The position numbers and the translations under genes were made by a program. Of a DNA stretch of 64,000 bases, positions 1-7,428 are shown piece by piece. Numbering within the stretch: position 1 is the first letter of the stretch; each line of letters opens with the position of its first letter. Source of the DNA: Dyella humicola (GTDB lineage: Bacteria > Pseudomonadota > Gammaproteobacteria > Xanthomonadales > Rhodanobacteraceae); contig NZ_JAPDPC010000001.1 of NCBI RefSeq assembly GCF_026283945.1, forward strand, positions 744,001-808,000, written 5' to 3'. The notes beneath the pieces were generated by a model. That model was given only the letters and a program-made list of their open reading frames with translations, had not been told where the DNA came from and did not search any database.

Positions 1-1
1 G

Positions 2-166
2 GCGGGGCAGCGCTTTGCAGTCGACATCAATTTGACTGATCGGCGGCATATGTTGTTTCCCATGTTGCTGGGCCGCACGGCATTGGACGGCCGCTTCGCG
101 GTCGATCCTGCCCTTTCCTATACACAGCCACGACCGATCTGGGGCGTGGCCACGGGTGTTTCATGA
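2..166 (+). CDS. C-terminal end of a RimB/DUF785-type ATP-dependent zinc protease family protein (5' truncated by window)
   Basis: The frame is open from the window edge and stops at a TGA that overlaps the rimK start codon (ATGA). The visible 54 residues contain [15 protein letters not shown] followed by a RFAVDP segment. This matches the C-terminal part of the retropepsin-like DUF785 family (RimB), in which an R-R-x-M-x-x-P-x-L-L-G-R stretch is conserved. Family members are commonly encoded next to RimK, and the overlap suggests translational coupling. The catalytic aspartate lies outside the window, so activity cannot be judged. The family call is by motif and neighbourhood only. Confidence 0.7.
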   Translation, partial: AGQRFAVDINLTDRRHMLFPMLLGRTALDGRFAVDPALSYTQPRPIWGVATGVS

Positions 167-1071
167 AGATCGCTATTCTCTCCCGCAACACCCGACTCTA
201 TTCGACCCAGCGTCTAATCGAAGTGGCGCGCGATCGTGGCCATGTCGTGCGCGTTCTCGATCCGTTGCGCTGCTACGTGCGCATTGCGCCGGGCAACATG
301 TCGATTCGCTACAAGGGCAAGGCGCTCAAGGGCATTGACGCGGTGATTCCGCGCATCGGCGTCACCAGCACGTTCTACGGCACCGCCGTATTGCGCCAGC
401 TGGAAATGATGGGCGTGTACTCACCCAATTCCTCCGATGCGGTGCTGCGTGCGCGCGACAAGCTGCGCTGCCTGCAGATTCTCGCCGCCCAGGGTCTGGA
501 CATGCCTGCTACGGTGTTCGGTGATAACCCGGACGACACCGCCGATGTGCTCGCCATGCTCGGCGAGCCGCCGCACGTGATCAAGCTCAACGAAGGCAGC
601 CAGGGCACCGGCGTCGTACTGGCGGAAAAACGCAGCGCCTCGCAAAGCGTGATCGAGGCCTTTCGTGGCCTTTACGCCAACTTTCTCGTGCAGGAGTTCA
701 TTGCCGAAGCCAAGGGCAGCGATCTGCGTTGCTTCGTGGTGGGCAAGAAAGTCGTGGCCGCCATGCAGCGCGATGCCAGCCCCGGCGAGTTTCGCGCCAA
801 CCTGCATCGCGGCGGCACGGCCAGCCCGGCCACGCTGAGCCCGGAAGAGCGCCGCATCGCGGTGAAGGCCGCTTCGGCCCTGGGGTTGGGGGTCGCAGGC
901 GTCGACATGCTGCGCTCCAAGCGTGGCCCGCTCATTCTGGAAGTGAACGCATCGCCCGGCCTGGAAGGCATCGAGGCGGCCACCGGCGTGAATGTGGCTG
1001 CTGCCATCATTGGCCTGCTCGAAACCGAAGGATCGCTTCAGGCATCGGCTAGCTCGGCGCGGCGTCGCTAG
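163..1071 (+). CDS. rimK: RimK, ATP-grasp ribosomal protein S6 glutamate ligase
   Basis: 302 residues, the usual RimK length. The family adds glutamate residues to the C-terminus of ribosomal protein S6 (and can make poly-glutamate) using ATP in the cytoplasm. The N-terminus MKIAILSRN and the Y-S-T-x-R-L segment are typical. The ATP-grasp fold follows, with a glycine-rich lid EGSQGTGV (about residues 145-152), DLRCFVVG, and the metal-binding end L-E-V-N-A-S-P-G (about 265-272). The ATG overlaps the stop of the preceding protease-like gene by 4 bp, so the two probably form an operon. The C-terminus ends in a short Ser/Arg-rich tail. Confidence 0.93.
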   Translation: MKIAILSRNTRLYSTQRLIEVARDRGHVVRVLDPLRCYVRIAPGNMSIRYKGKALKGIDAVIPRIGVTSTFYGTAVLRQLEMMGVYSPNSSDAVLRARDKLRCLQILAAQGLDMPATVFGDNPDDTADVLAMLGEPPHVIKLNEGSQGTGVVLAEKRSASQSVIEAFRGLYANFLVQEFIAEAKGSDLRCFVVGKKVVAAMQRDASPGEFRANLHRGGTASPATLSPEERRIAVKAASALGLGVAGVDMLRSKRGPLILEVNASPGLEGIEAATGVNVAAAIIGLLETEGSLQASASSARRR

Positions 1072-1078
1072 CCGGCTT

Positions 1079-1107
1079 TTGACCCGAGGGCGGGGCAGGC
1101 ATAGCAT
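1079..1107 (+). promoter_or_regulatory. Promoter of first tandem secreted-protein gene
   Basis: TTGACC (1079-1084) and TAGCAT (1102-1107) are separated by 17 bp. The -10 begins 64 bp before the ATG at 1166, exactly the distance seen at the paralogous gene downstream (1778 to 1842). In both cases the -35 is embedded in TTTTGACC. The match between the two copies makes this more credible than either alone. Confidence 0.55.
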
Positions 1108-1165
1108 TTGCCCCTCCTGCAGGGCGTGTCCCGCGCTGGGATGCGGCAGGACCAGGGAGGTCGGC

Positions 1166-1651
1166 ATGAAGCTCAAGCTTTCATCGTTCCTCGTGGCGGT
1201 CACGCTGGCCATGGCGCCCATGGCATGTCTTCAGGCAAAGCCGCCATCGCCCAACGTCAAGGCGGATACGAAGGATCAGTTCGCCAGCGTGGCGAATGAC
1301 GTTCGTGAACAGATGGCGCCCGGTGGCCGGTTCGAATTCGTCGACGTGGGCGAGCACGGCACGGTCGAGAAAGATCTTGCACAAATGCAGGCGCTTTTCG
1401 ACAAGTTCGGCAGCGTAGATGCGATGGACGCGCCTTCGAAGATTCAGCTTTATAACGATCAGTCCGAAGTCAATGCGATCCTGACCCGTCGCGATGGCGA
1501 TCGCGAAGTGTGCGAGCGGGCGCCTGCGTTGGGCACGCTCATTCCCAAGACGACCTGCCGCAAATACAGCGACATAGAGAGTGACAGGCGCGACACCATC
1601 AAAATGAAGGACGACATGTTGCACACCATGAATCCGCGGCCTTCGCACTGA
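1166..1651 (+). CDS. Secreted hypothetical protein, tandem paralog 1
   Basis: 161 residues with a Sec signal peptide (MKLKLSSFLVAV, hydrophobic core, probable cleavage after LQA near residue 24). I do not recognise a named family. The mature part is hydrophilic and is strongly similar to the protein encoded at 1842-2330. Shared blocks include TKDQFA, GGRFEFVD, DKFG.VDAMD, QSEVNAILTRRD and IPKT.CR. Two cysteines 15 residues apart are conserved in both and could form a disulfide in the periplasm. The ATG is chosen because GGGAGG (1155-1160) lies just upstream and the signal peptide begins there; the open frame extends further 5' without a ribosome binding site. Function is unknown; a periplasmic or secreted role is inferred from the signal peptide. 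Confidence 0.8.
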   Translation: MKLKLSSFLVAVTLAMAPMACLQAKPPSPNVKADTKDQFASVANDVREQMAPGGRFEFVDVGEHGTVEKDLAQMQALFDKFGSVDAMDAPSKIQLYNDQSEVNAILTRRDGDREVCERAPALGTLIPKTTCRKYSDIESDRRDTIKMKDDMLHTMNPRPSH

Positions 1652-1754
1652 CTGCTGCTCGGGTTCCTTCGATGCGCCGCGGGCGAAGCGGCCCGTTCGT
1701 TCGCACGGAAACTGGCGTTTGCTGACATGGTGAAAGTGAATCCCTGGCGAAGTT

Positions 1755-1783
1755 TTGACCAAGGCTTCTACGCGTCATACCAT
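1755..1783 (+). promoter_or_regulatory. Promoter of second tandem secreted-protein gene
   Basis: TTGACC (1755-1760), a 17-bp spacer and TACCAT (1778-1783). The layout copies the promoter at 1079-1107, including the TTTTGACC context and the 64-bp distance from the -10 to the start codon. The leader after it also resembles that of the first paralog (TCCTGC, GCGT..CCCG, TGCGGCAGG, GGGAGG at equal offsets). Confidence 0.55.
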
Positions 1784-1841
1784 CGCACGGTCCTGCGAAG
1801 CGTACCCCGAGGGGGGGTGCGGCAGGGCTCGGGAGGAAAGC

Positions 1842-2330
1842 ATGAAGCTGAAATTCTGGTCGCCATTGATGGCGGCTACGGTGATTCTGCTACACGTGGC
1901 GTCCGTGCAAGCCAAGGAGGCCAAGCCTGATGTAAAGGCGAATACCAAGGATCAGTTCGCTGCTGTTGCAGATCACGTTCGCCAGCAGATGGGGCCAGGA
2001 GGACGGTTTGAGTTTGTCGACAAGACCGAGCATGAAAAGGTGGATGGCGACCTGGCGAACATGCAGTCGCTGTACGACAAATTTGGCACGGTCGACGCCA
2101 TGGACCAGGCGTCCAAGGTCGAGCTCTACAACAACCAGTCCGAGGTCAACGCCATCCTGACCAGGCGCGATGCCGACCGGGAGATTTGCGAGCAGGTCAA
2201 ACCGATGGGATCCAATATCCCCAAGACGGTCTGCCGCACCAATCGCCAGGTCCAGCAGGACAACGATGCCGCGCATCGGTACATGCAGGACATCCAGCAG
2301 GTGCAGACCCAGAAGGGCGGCAGGGGTTAA
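1842..2330 (+). CDS. Secreted hypothetical protein, tandem paralog 2
   Basis: 162 residues, paralog of the protein at 1166-1651 and adjacent in the same orientation, so a tandem duplication is the simplest reading. The signal peptide MKLKFWSPLMAATVILL probably ends at VQA near residue 24. The mature region repeats the same blocks (TKDQFA, GGRFEFVD, YDKFG, VDAMD, QSEVNAILTRRD, IPKTVCR) and keeps the same cysteine pair. The C-terminus differs, being Gln/Asp-rich here. The ATG at 1842 follows GGGAGG (1831-1836). No known domain is recognised. The gene has its own promoter rather than depending on the first copy. Confidence 0.8.
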   Translation: MKLKFWSPLMAATVILLHVASVQAKEAKPDVKANTKDQFAAVADHVRQQMGPGGRFEFVDKTEHEKVDGDLANMQSLYDKFGTVDAMDQASKVELYNNQSEVNAILTRRDADREICEQVKPMGSNIPKTVCRTNRQVQQDNDAAHRYMQDIQQVQTQKGGRG

Positions 2331-2388
2331 CGCTGAAGTGAGAGTCGGTTAACTACTGTGTAACCGCAGGGCCCCTATAAAGGTTTCA

Positions 2389-2505
2389 CTGCAATTTGCT
2401 TGGCACTTCAACCGCAAGGTCGGGTGACAGCAGATTACGGTATCGGGGCAGTAGCTTGGGCCCAGGCGAACGACCACAAGTCGACCCGCCTGGGCCTTTT
2501 TCTTT
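2389..2505 (+). ncRNA. Candidate small RNA or leader ending in a strong terminator
   Basis: Between the second paralog and the response regulator lie about 290 bp without a gene. TATAAA at 2376-2381 could serve as a -10, although no good -35 is visible, and a strong intrinsic terminator ends at 2505. This would give a transcript of roughly 115 nt. It could instead simply be the 3' end of the preceding gene. No known RNA family is recognised. Confidence 0.28.
2459..2505 (+). terminator. Rho-independent terminator
   Basis: GGCCCAGGCG (2459-2468) pairs with CGCCTGGGCC (2487-2496). An inner CGAC/GTCG pairing (2471-2474 with 2480-2483) extends the stem, and TTTTTCTTT follows. It terminates plus-strand transcription coming from the paralog genes or from a short RNA in the gap. 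Confidence 0.85.
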
Positions 2506-2560
2506 ACGCCCTGTCGGTTTTATTCAGTTTGGCGTCCGTTCCGACCCCCTTTCCCGCATT

Positions 2561-2577
2561 CAAGCTTGTTAAGCTTG
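2561..2577 (+). promoter_or_regulatory. Palindromic candidate operator before the response regulator gene
   Basis: CAAGCTT-GTT-AAGCTTG is a perfect 7-bp inverted repeat with a 3-bp spacer. It also reads as a direct repeat of AAGCTTG at 10-bp spacing. It lies 43 bp before the response regulator start and could be an autoregulatory site. This is inferred from position and symmetry only. Confidence 0.35.
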
Positions 2578-2619
2578 CCACCTCGGCCGGTCCCTATACC
2601 GGCTGCGTATGGAGGACGC

Positions 2620-3306
2620 ATGCGCGTACTGGTGATTGAAGACAACAGCGATATCGCTACCAATATCGGCGATTACCTGGAAGATCGTGGCCATGTGGTC
2701 GATTTCGCCGGCGACGGCGTCACCGGTCTCCATTTGGCGGTGGTGCACGACTTCGACGTGATCGTGCTCGATCTCACCCTGCCAGGCATGGATGGCCTCG
2801 ACGTGGCGCGCAAGCTGCGACACGAGGCGCACAAGCAGACCCCCATCCTGATGCTGACAGCGCGCGACGCGTTGGAGCAGAAGCTGACCGGCTTCGAATC
2901 CGGCGCCGACGACTACATGACCAAGCCGTTCGCCCTGCAGGAGCTGTCCGCGCGCCTGGAAGTGCTGGCGCGTCGCGGCAAGGGCCCGCAAAGCCGCGTC
3001 CTGAAGGTAGGTGATCTCACCTACAACCTCGACACGCTCACGGTGACCCGCGAAGGCAAGTCGATCCAGCTCAATCCGATCGGCCTGAAGCTGCTGCAGG
3101 CACTGATGGAAGCGAGCCCGTCGGTGGTCACGCGGCAGGATCTGGAACAGCGCGTGTGGGGTGAGGAGCTGCCTGACAGCGATTCGCTGCGCGTGCATAT
3201 CCACGGTCTGCGCGCAGCCATCGACAAGCCGTTTGAAAAGCCGCTGATCCACACGCGGCACGGTATCGGATATCGGATGGTCGAGCCGGATGCGGTCCAG
3301 GCGTAA
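2620..3306 (+). CDS. OmpR/PhoB-family response regulator
   Basis: 228 residues. The N-terminal receiver domain has the acidic pair E7/D8, the phosphoacceptor Asp51 in VLDLTLPGMDG, Thr80 and Lys102 (TKPF). The C-terminal winged helix (about 125-225) contains the recognition region VHIHGLRAAIDKP and ends with the typical RHGIGYRM. It should be phosphorylated by the histidine kinase encoded immediately downstream, whose ATG overlaps this gene by 17 bp. The start at 2620 follows GGAGG (2611-2615); upstream codons in the frame have no ribosome binding site. The stimulus and regulon cannot be deduced. The pair resembles small-periplasmic-domain systems of xanthomonads such as ColRS/VgrRS, but I cannot assign it. 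Confidence 0.9.
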   Translation: MRVLVIEDNSDIATNIGDYLEDRGHVVDFAGDGVTGLHLAVVHDFDVIVLDLTLPGMDGLDVARKLRHEAHKQTPILMLTARDALEQKLTGFESGADDYMTKPFALQELSARLEVLARRGKGPQSRVLKVGDLTYNLDTLTVTREGKSIQLNPIGLKLLQALMEASPSVVTRQDLEQRVWGEELPDSDSLRVHIHGLRAAIDKPFEKPLIHTRHGIGYRMVEPDAVQA

Positions 3307-4573
3307 GCTCAGATTTCGCCTGGTCGTCTCGTTCGCGCTGTTCGGCTTTGGCCTCAGCGCGTTGTTCGCGATCGCGGCGCTGAACATCCGCGGCCGCGTG
3401 GAAGATCAGCTGGTGAACGCCAGCCTGCTCGACGATGCGCATTGGGCCAATCAGCAGGCCCATGAACACCCGGGTACGCCCAGTGGCTCGCGCCTGCTCA
3501 CCGGCACCGTGCTCAGCGATCGCACGCTCTACAAAGCACCGCTTTCATGGCAAAACCTGCCCAACGGCGTGCACGACATCTTCGAGACCGATGAAGAGGG
3601 CCAGCGGCATCATTACAAGCTGGCGGTCTACCACGAAAACGGCATCATCAGCTTTATCCGCTATGACGTTTCGCGTGAGGAGCTGGGCAAGCAGCAACTC
3701 CTGGTCAGCGTCATTGGCGCGGTTTTCCTGTTCGGCCTGCTATCGCTTGCACTCGGTCTGTGGCTCTCGCGCAAGGTACTGAAGCCAGTAAGCGACCTGG
3801 CGCGTCGCCTGCGTGACTTTCGCAAGAACGGTAAGGCTGAGCCGCTGGCACCGCATTTCGCGGACGACGAAGTGGGCGAGCTGGCACTGGCACTGGACGA
3901 GTACGCGCAGCGGCTCACGGCGATGGTCGAGCGCGATCGCGAATTCAATTCGGACGTCAGCCATGAGTTGCGCACGCCGCTGGCGGTCATCGCCAGCACC
4001 ACGGAATTGTTGCAAGGCTCGCCCGATCTCAACGACAAATTGCGCGAGCGCCTGAAGCGCATCGAGCGTGCCTCGCGCCAGGCCACCGAGCTGATCGAGG
4101 CCTTGCTACTGCTGTCGCGTGCGGAACGGCGTGGACCGACACGCGGTGAAACCACCGATGTAGCGAAGGTGGCGGCTGATGTGATCGAGAGCCAGCGTCC
4201 GCAGATGCGTGACAAGCCGCTGGGCGTCGAGCTGACGGTCAAGCAGTCGGTGAGCATCAATGCGCCGGCTTCGGTGCTCTCGGTGGCGCTGACCAACCTG
4301 ATTGGCAACGCGATCAAGTACACCATGGAAGGCATGGTAACCGTCGAAGTAAGCGCCAATCGCATCGAAGTGATCGATACCGGTCCCGGCATCAAGCCGG
4401 AGGATGCCGAGCGACTGTTCCAGCGCGGTGTGCGTGGCGAAGGTGCGGGCGGCAGTGGCGCGGGACTGGGCTTGGCCATCGTGCGCCGCCTGTGCGAACT
4501 CTATGGCTGGGACGTGTCGATGCGTCCGCGCACCGACAGCAATGGCGCCATCGCGAGCATCGTGTTTTCCTAA
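3290..4573 (+). CDS. Membrane sensor histidine kinase
   Basis: 427 residues. Transmembrane helices lie near 11-31 and 138-158, framing a periplasmic segment of about 105 residues rich in His, Asp and Glu. A HAMP linker follows (about 158-212). The dimerisation domain has the phosphorylated His225 in DVSHELRTP. The ATPase domain has the N-box NLIGNAIKYT (336-345), DTGPGI (363-368) and GAGLGLAIV (390-398). It is the cognate kinase of the overlapping response regulator gene. The acidic/histidine-rich sensor stretch could suit a metal or cationic ligand, but that is speculation. It is followed at once by an inverted-repeat element. Confidence 0.9.
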   Translation: MRSRRKLRFRLVVSFALFGFGLSALFAIAALNIRGRVEDQLVNASLLDDAHWANQQAHEHPGTPSGSRLLTGTVLSDRTLYKAPLSWQNLPNGVHDIFETDEEGQRHHYKLAVYHENGIISFIRYDVSREELGKQQLLVSVIGAVFLFGLLSLALGLWLSRKVLKPVSDLARRLRDFRKNGKAEPLAPHFADDEVGELALALDEYAQRLTAMVERDREFNSDVSHELRTPLAVIASTTELLQGSPDLNDKLRERLKRIERASRQATELIEALLLLSRAERRGPTRGETTDVAKVAADVIESQRPQMRDKPLGVELTVKQSVSINAPASVLSVALTNLIGNAIKYTMEGMVTVEVSANRIEVIDTGPGIKPEDAERLFQRGVRGEGAGGSGAGLGLAIVRRLCELYGWDVSMRPRTDSNGAIASIVFS

Positions 4574-4585
4574 GATCGCGTTGTT

Positions 4586-4683
4586 GCAGGAGCGCACCCA
4601 GTTCGCGACAAGCCCATCCCCTGAGGGGATGGGCGGAACGGCCATGTTGCTACGCCGCGGTCGCGCACTGGGTGCGCTCCTAC
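4586..4683. repeat. Inverted-repeat intergenic element, short variant
   Basis: The ends GCAGGAGCGCACCCAG and CTGGGTGCGCTCCTAC are inverted repeats of about 16-20 bp. They flank a core with an internal hairpin (CCCATCCCC-TGA-GGGGATGGG, 4613-4633). The ends match those of the elements at 27585-27735 and 32324-32469 and the single end at 25415, but the core is unrelated. It sits between the convergent kinase and ilvE genes and could act as a bidirectional terminator. Confidence 0.75.
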
Positions 4684-4702
4684 ACGCATGGCAGTGTCCG
4701 TG

Positions 4703-5620
4703 TTACAGCGCCTCCAACCAGCCCCACTGGTCGTTGGTCTTGCCCGTGAACAGGCCGAAGAACAGCTCCTGCAAACGACGGGTGACCCGGCCGGCCTTGC
4801 CGCTGCCGATCTGCTTGCCGTCCACCGAACGAATCGGGGTGATCTCGGCGGCGGTACCGCACATCAGCAGTTCATCGGCGAGGTAGAGGTATTCGCGCGG
4901 AAGATCGCGTTCGATCACTTCGATGCCGTCTTCGCGCGCCAAGGTCTTGAGCGTATCGCGCGTGATGCCGGCAAGGATCGACGCGCTGGCCGGCGTGGTG
5001 TGCAGCACACCATCGAACACCAGGAACAGGTTTTCGCCGGCACCTTCGCTAAGCAGTCCGCTGGACGCCAGGGCAATGCCCTCGCCGAAGCCCAGACGCC
5101 GAGCTTCGCGCGCGATTAGCTGGCCAGAGAGGTAATTGCCACCGGCCTTGGCGCCCGCGGGAATGGTGTTGGGGGCAAAGCGCTGCCAGCTCGACACGCA
5201 GGCGTCGATGCCGTTTTCCAGGGCCTCGGGACCGAGGTAAGGACCCATTGGCCAGGCGGCCACGGCGACGTCGATCGGTGTTTCGGCCGAGAGGCCAAAA
5301 CCACCCAGGCCGCGATAGGCCACTGGGCGCAAATAGGCTGCGCTGAGGCCGTTCTTGCGCACGACGTCGCGACAGGCAGCCGCCAGTTCGGCTGGCGAGT
5401 AGGGCAGGGCCATGTCGTAGATCTTGGCCGACTGATACAGGCGATTGAGATGGTCGGTGAGACGGAAAATGGCTGCGCCATCGGGCGTGGCATAGCTGCG
5501 GATGCCCTCGAACACCGAGGATCCGTAATGCAGCGCATGCGCCATGACGTGGGTGGTCGCCTCTTGCCAGGGCTTGATGACACCGTTCTGCCAGATCCAG
5601 TCGGGGTACTGCTGCGCCAT
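4703..5620 (-). CDS. ilvE: Branched-chain amino acid aminotransferase
   Basis: 305 residues, fold-type IV PLP enzyme. It transfers the amino group between glutamate and the keto acids of valine, leucine and isoleucine. The start MAQQYPDWIWQNG and the motif HYGSSVFEGIRSY are typical of IlvE. The PLP lysine is Lys158 in GAKAGGNYL, and the phosphate-binding GTAAEITPI lies near the C-terminus. It is a single gene here with no ilv neighbours, convergent with the histidine kinase gene. Confidence 0.93.
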   Translation of the reverse strand: MAQQYPDWIWQNGVIKPWQEATTHVMAHALHYGSSVFEGIRSYATPDGAAIFRLTDHLNRLYQSAKIYDMALPYSPAELAAACRDVVRKNGLSAAYLRPVAYRGLGGFGLSAETPIDVAVAAWPMGPYLGPEALENGIDACVSSWQRFAPNTIPAGAKAGGNYLSGQLIAREARRLGFGEGIALASSGLLSEGAGENLFLVFDGVLHTTPASASILAGITRDTLKTLAREDGIEVIERDLPREYLYLADELLMCGTAAEITPIRSVDGKQIGSGKAGRVTRRLQELFFGLFTGKTNDQWGWLEAL

Positions 5621-5740
5621 GTCTGTTCTCCGCGGAAAATCGCAACATGATAACTCGCGGCGCGCCAGGGCGGTTTTACGCCTTCATTGAAAGACGTCCC
5701 GAAGGGTGCCGGGAGTCGGGGGAGCGGTAGCCCAGGAGGC

Positions 5741-6367
5741 TCAGCCGGGGCTACGCAACCAGAGGCAACCGGAACGCCGCACCACCGCGAAATGCTTTTC
5801 ATGGGGCAGGCCGCTGCCATCGGTTGCCGCTGTGCGCACCACGATTTGCCGATCGGCAGGCGCTGGGGAAGGTGCGGCCGGAGGCGTCGAAACATCGGCC
5901 GGATCCAGCGAACGCTCCAGACCGCCCATGTCGCTGGACTGGGACCGGGCCGGCGCCGTGTCCTCGGAGGCTTCGCCGACATCCAGCAGCGGGTGTTGCA
6001 TCAGTTCGCCGATGGAACGGATATCAGCGACCACGGCCTCACGCCCATAACCACTCCAAAGCATCAGCCCGGCCAGGCGGTTGGGGTCGTGCCGGCTGAA
6101 GGCGTCGACGACGCTCTGGCGCAGCTCAGGCACGCTCGCAGCACATAGCACCGGTGGCGGTATGGCCTGTTCCTGTGGCGTGCTCGCATGGGCCGCACTA
6201 GCGGGCGAAGCGTCGGCCACCGGCGTGGCCTGCAGCGCCGCGCAGGGCTGATCCGTGAACACGGGGTTGCCGTCCTGTCCCACGCAGCGGTGAATGCCAT
6301 CCTGTGCCGCGGCACTCATCGGTAGCAGAAACAGCAGAAGCAACAGGCGGATACGGGTGGACAGCAT
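5741..6367 (-). CDS. Exported DUF4124-domain protein
   Basis: 208 residues. A signal peptide (MLSTRIRLLLLLFLLPMSAAAQ) is followed by HRCVGQDGNPVFTDQPC (about residues 26-42), the short beta motif with two cysteines that defines DUF4124. The rest is Ala/Pro/Ser-rich, with a more ordered middle part (VPELRQSVVDAFSRHDPNRLAGL, about residues 79-101, and the stretch after it). Family members are periplasmic or envelope proteins of unknown role, common in xanthomonads. It lies 28 bp upstream of the metF end and on the same strand. No function is proposed. Confidence 0.75.
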   Translation of the reverse strand: MLSTRIRLLLLLFLLPMSAAAQDGIHRCVGQDGNPVFTDQPCAALQATPVADASPASAAHASTPQEQAIPPPVLCAASVPELRQSVVDAFSRHDPNRLAGLMLWSGYGREAVVADIRSIGELMQHPLLDVGEASEDTAPARSQSSDMGGLERSLDPADVSTPPAAPSPAPADRQIVVRTAATDGSGLPHEKHFAVVRRSGCLWLRSPG

Positions 6368-6395
6368 CGAGCGAGCATACGCCCGCCCAAGTGGG

Positions 6396-7223
6396 TTAAC
6401 CGTGCAGTCGATCCAGAATCGCCCGCGTCGCCTGGGCCCGGTTCAAAGTGTAGAAGTGGAGGCCGGGCGCGCCGCCCTCCAGCAACCGGCGACAAAGCTG
6501 GGCCACGACGTCGGCGCCAAGCTCCCGCACCGAGACGGCATCGTCGCCGTGTGCCTGCATGCGTTTGGCGATCCAGCGCGGTATTTCCGCGCCACACATG
6601 TCGGAGAAGCGCTTGAGCTGCGTGAAATTAGAGATTGGCATGATGCCCGGCACGATCGGCACGTCCACGCCGAGGCGGCGCACGTCGTCGACGAAACGGA
6701 AGTATGCATCCGCATTGAAGAAATACTGGGTGATCGCACCGTTGGCCCCGGCATCGATCTTGGCCTTGAAGTGGCGCAGGTCCGCCAGCGCGTCATCAGC
6801 CTGCGGATGGATTTCCGGATAGGCGGCCACCTCGATGTGGAAGTGGTCACCCGAATGTTCGCGAATGAACTTCACCAGTTCGGAGGCGTAACGGAAGTCG
6901 CCCGGTGAAGCCATACCCGAGGGCAGATCGCCCCGCAGCGCCACGAGGCGGCGATAGCCCGCGGCGCGATAACTATCCAACAGCTCGGCCAGCTCGGCCC
7001 GGGTACCGCCCACGCAAGACAGGTGCGGGGCCACGCTCAGGCCATGCGCGCTATGCAACCGGTGCACCGTTTCGCCGGTGTAGTTGAGCGTCGAACCGCC
7101 GGCACCAAAGGTCACCGACACATATTCCGGCGACAGTGACTTGAGCGATACCGCCGCCTTGTCCAGCTGTGCACGCTGCTCGTCGGTCTTGGGCGGAAAG
7201 AACTCAAAGCTGATCAGCGGCAT
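6396..7223 (-). CDS. metF: Methylenetetrahydrofolate reductase
   Basis: 275 residues, FAD-dependent TIM barrel. It reduces 5,10-methylene-THF to 5-methyl-THF for methionine synthesis. The conserved start SFEFFPPKT carries the catalytic Glu7. VSVTFGAGGST, ALRGDLP, AAYPEIHP and PGIMPI follow. The ATG at 7223 is chosen because the protein then begins exactly at the family N-terminus, although the frame runs further upstream without homology. An AT-rich motif shared with the metK upstream region lies 33-54 bp before the start. The partner gene ahcY is on the same strand but separated by two plus-strand genes. Confidence 0.93.
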   Translation of the reverse strand: MPLISFEFFPPKTDEQRAQLDKAAVSLKSLSPEYVSVTFGAGGSTLNYTGETVHRLHSAHGLSVAPHLSCVGGTRAELAELLDSYRAAGYRRLVALRGDLPSGMASPGDFRYASELVKFIREHSGDHFHIEVAAYPEIHPQADDALADLRHFKAKIDAGANGAITQYFFNADAYFRFVDDVRRLGVDVPIVPGIMPISNFTQLKRFSDMCGAEIPRWIAKRMQAHGDDAVSVRELGADVVAQLCRRLLEGGAPGLHFYTLNRAQATRAILDRLHG

Positions 7224-7255
7224 CGCAACGGGTCCGAAAGTGGCGTTGGCGGAAT

Positions 7256-7286
7256 TATATATCTCTTTTTCGCGATATAGAGATAT
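7256..7286 (-). promoter_or_regulatory. AT-rich inverted-repeat site upstream of metF
   Basis: ATATCTC (7259-7265) and GAGATAT (7280-7286) form a 7-bp inverted repeat. The wider TATATATC-N10-GATA arrangement (7256-7277) recurs with the same spacing upstream of metK (19916-19937). A methionine-cycle repressor (for example SahR-, MetJ- or MetR-like) might bind here. The regulator is not identified in the window. Confidence 0.4.
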
Positions 7287-7352
7287 CCCGATGCCGCCGT
7301 GGTCGCGGGAAGTGCATGCGACAAATCGCGCCGCGGGCCCACCCCTTCTCGC

Positions 7353-7366
7353 TTGATCTAGATCAA
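7353..7366 (+). promoter_or_regulatory. FNR/ANR box
   Basis: TTGATCTAGATCAA is a perfect dyad matching the consensus TTGAT-N4-ATCAA bound by FNR/ANR-type oxygen sensors. It lies 63 bp before the start of the ccoN-derived gene. Genes for cbb3 oxidase are classic FNR/ANR targets, so this is probably the original ccoN promoter left in place. Confidence 0.8.
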
Positions 7367-7428
7367 GCGGAAGTCTGGCGTTGGCCCGCAGACTTCCCGC
7401 CATTCAGTCATGCCTAGGAGTGGGTCTC

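Noticed and set aside
2400-2639. 79-codon plus-strand ORF over the terminator before the response regulator
   Set aside because: It runs through the terminator hairpin and into the regulator gene, without a ribosome binding site.
5687-6148. 153-codon plus-strand ORF
   Set aside because: Antisense to the DUF4124 gene, which has a signal peptide and the conserved cysteine motif.
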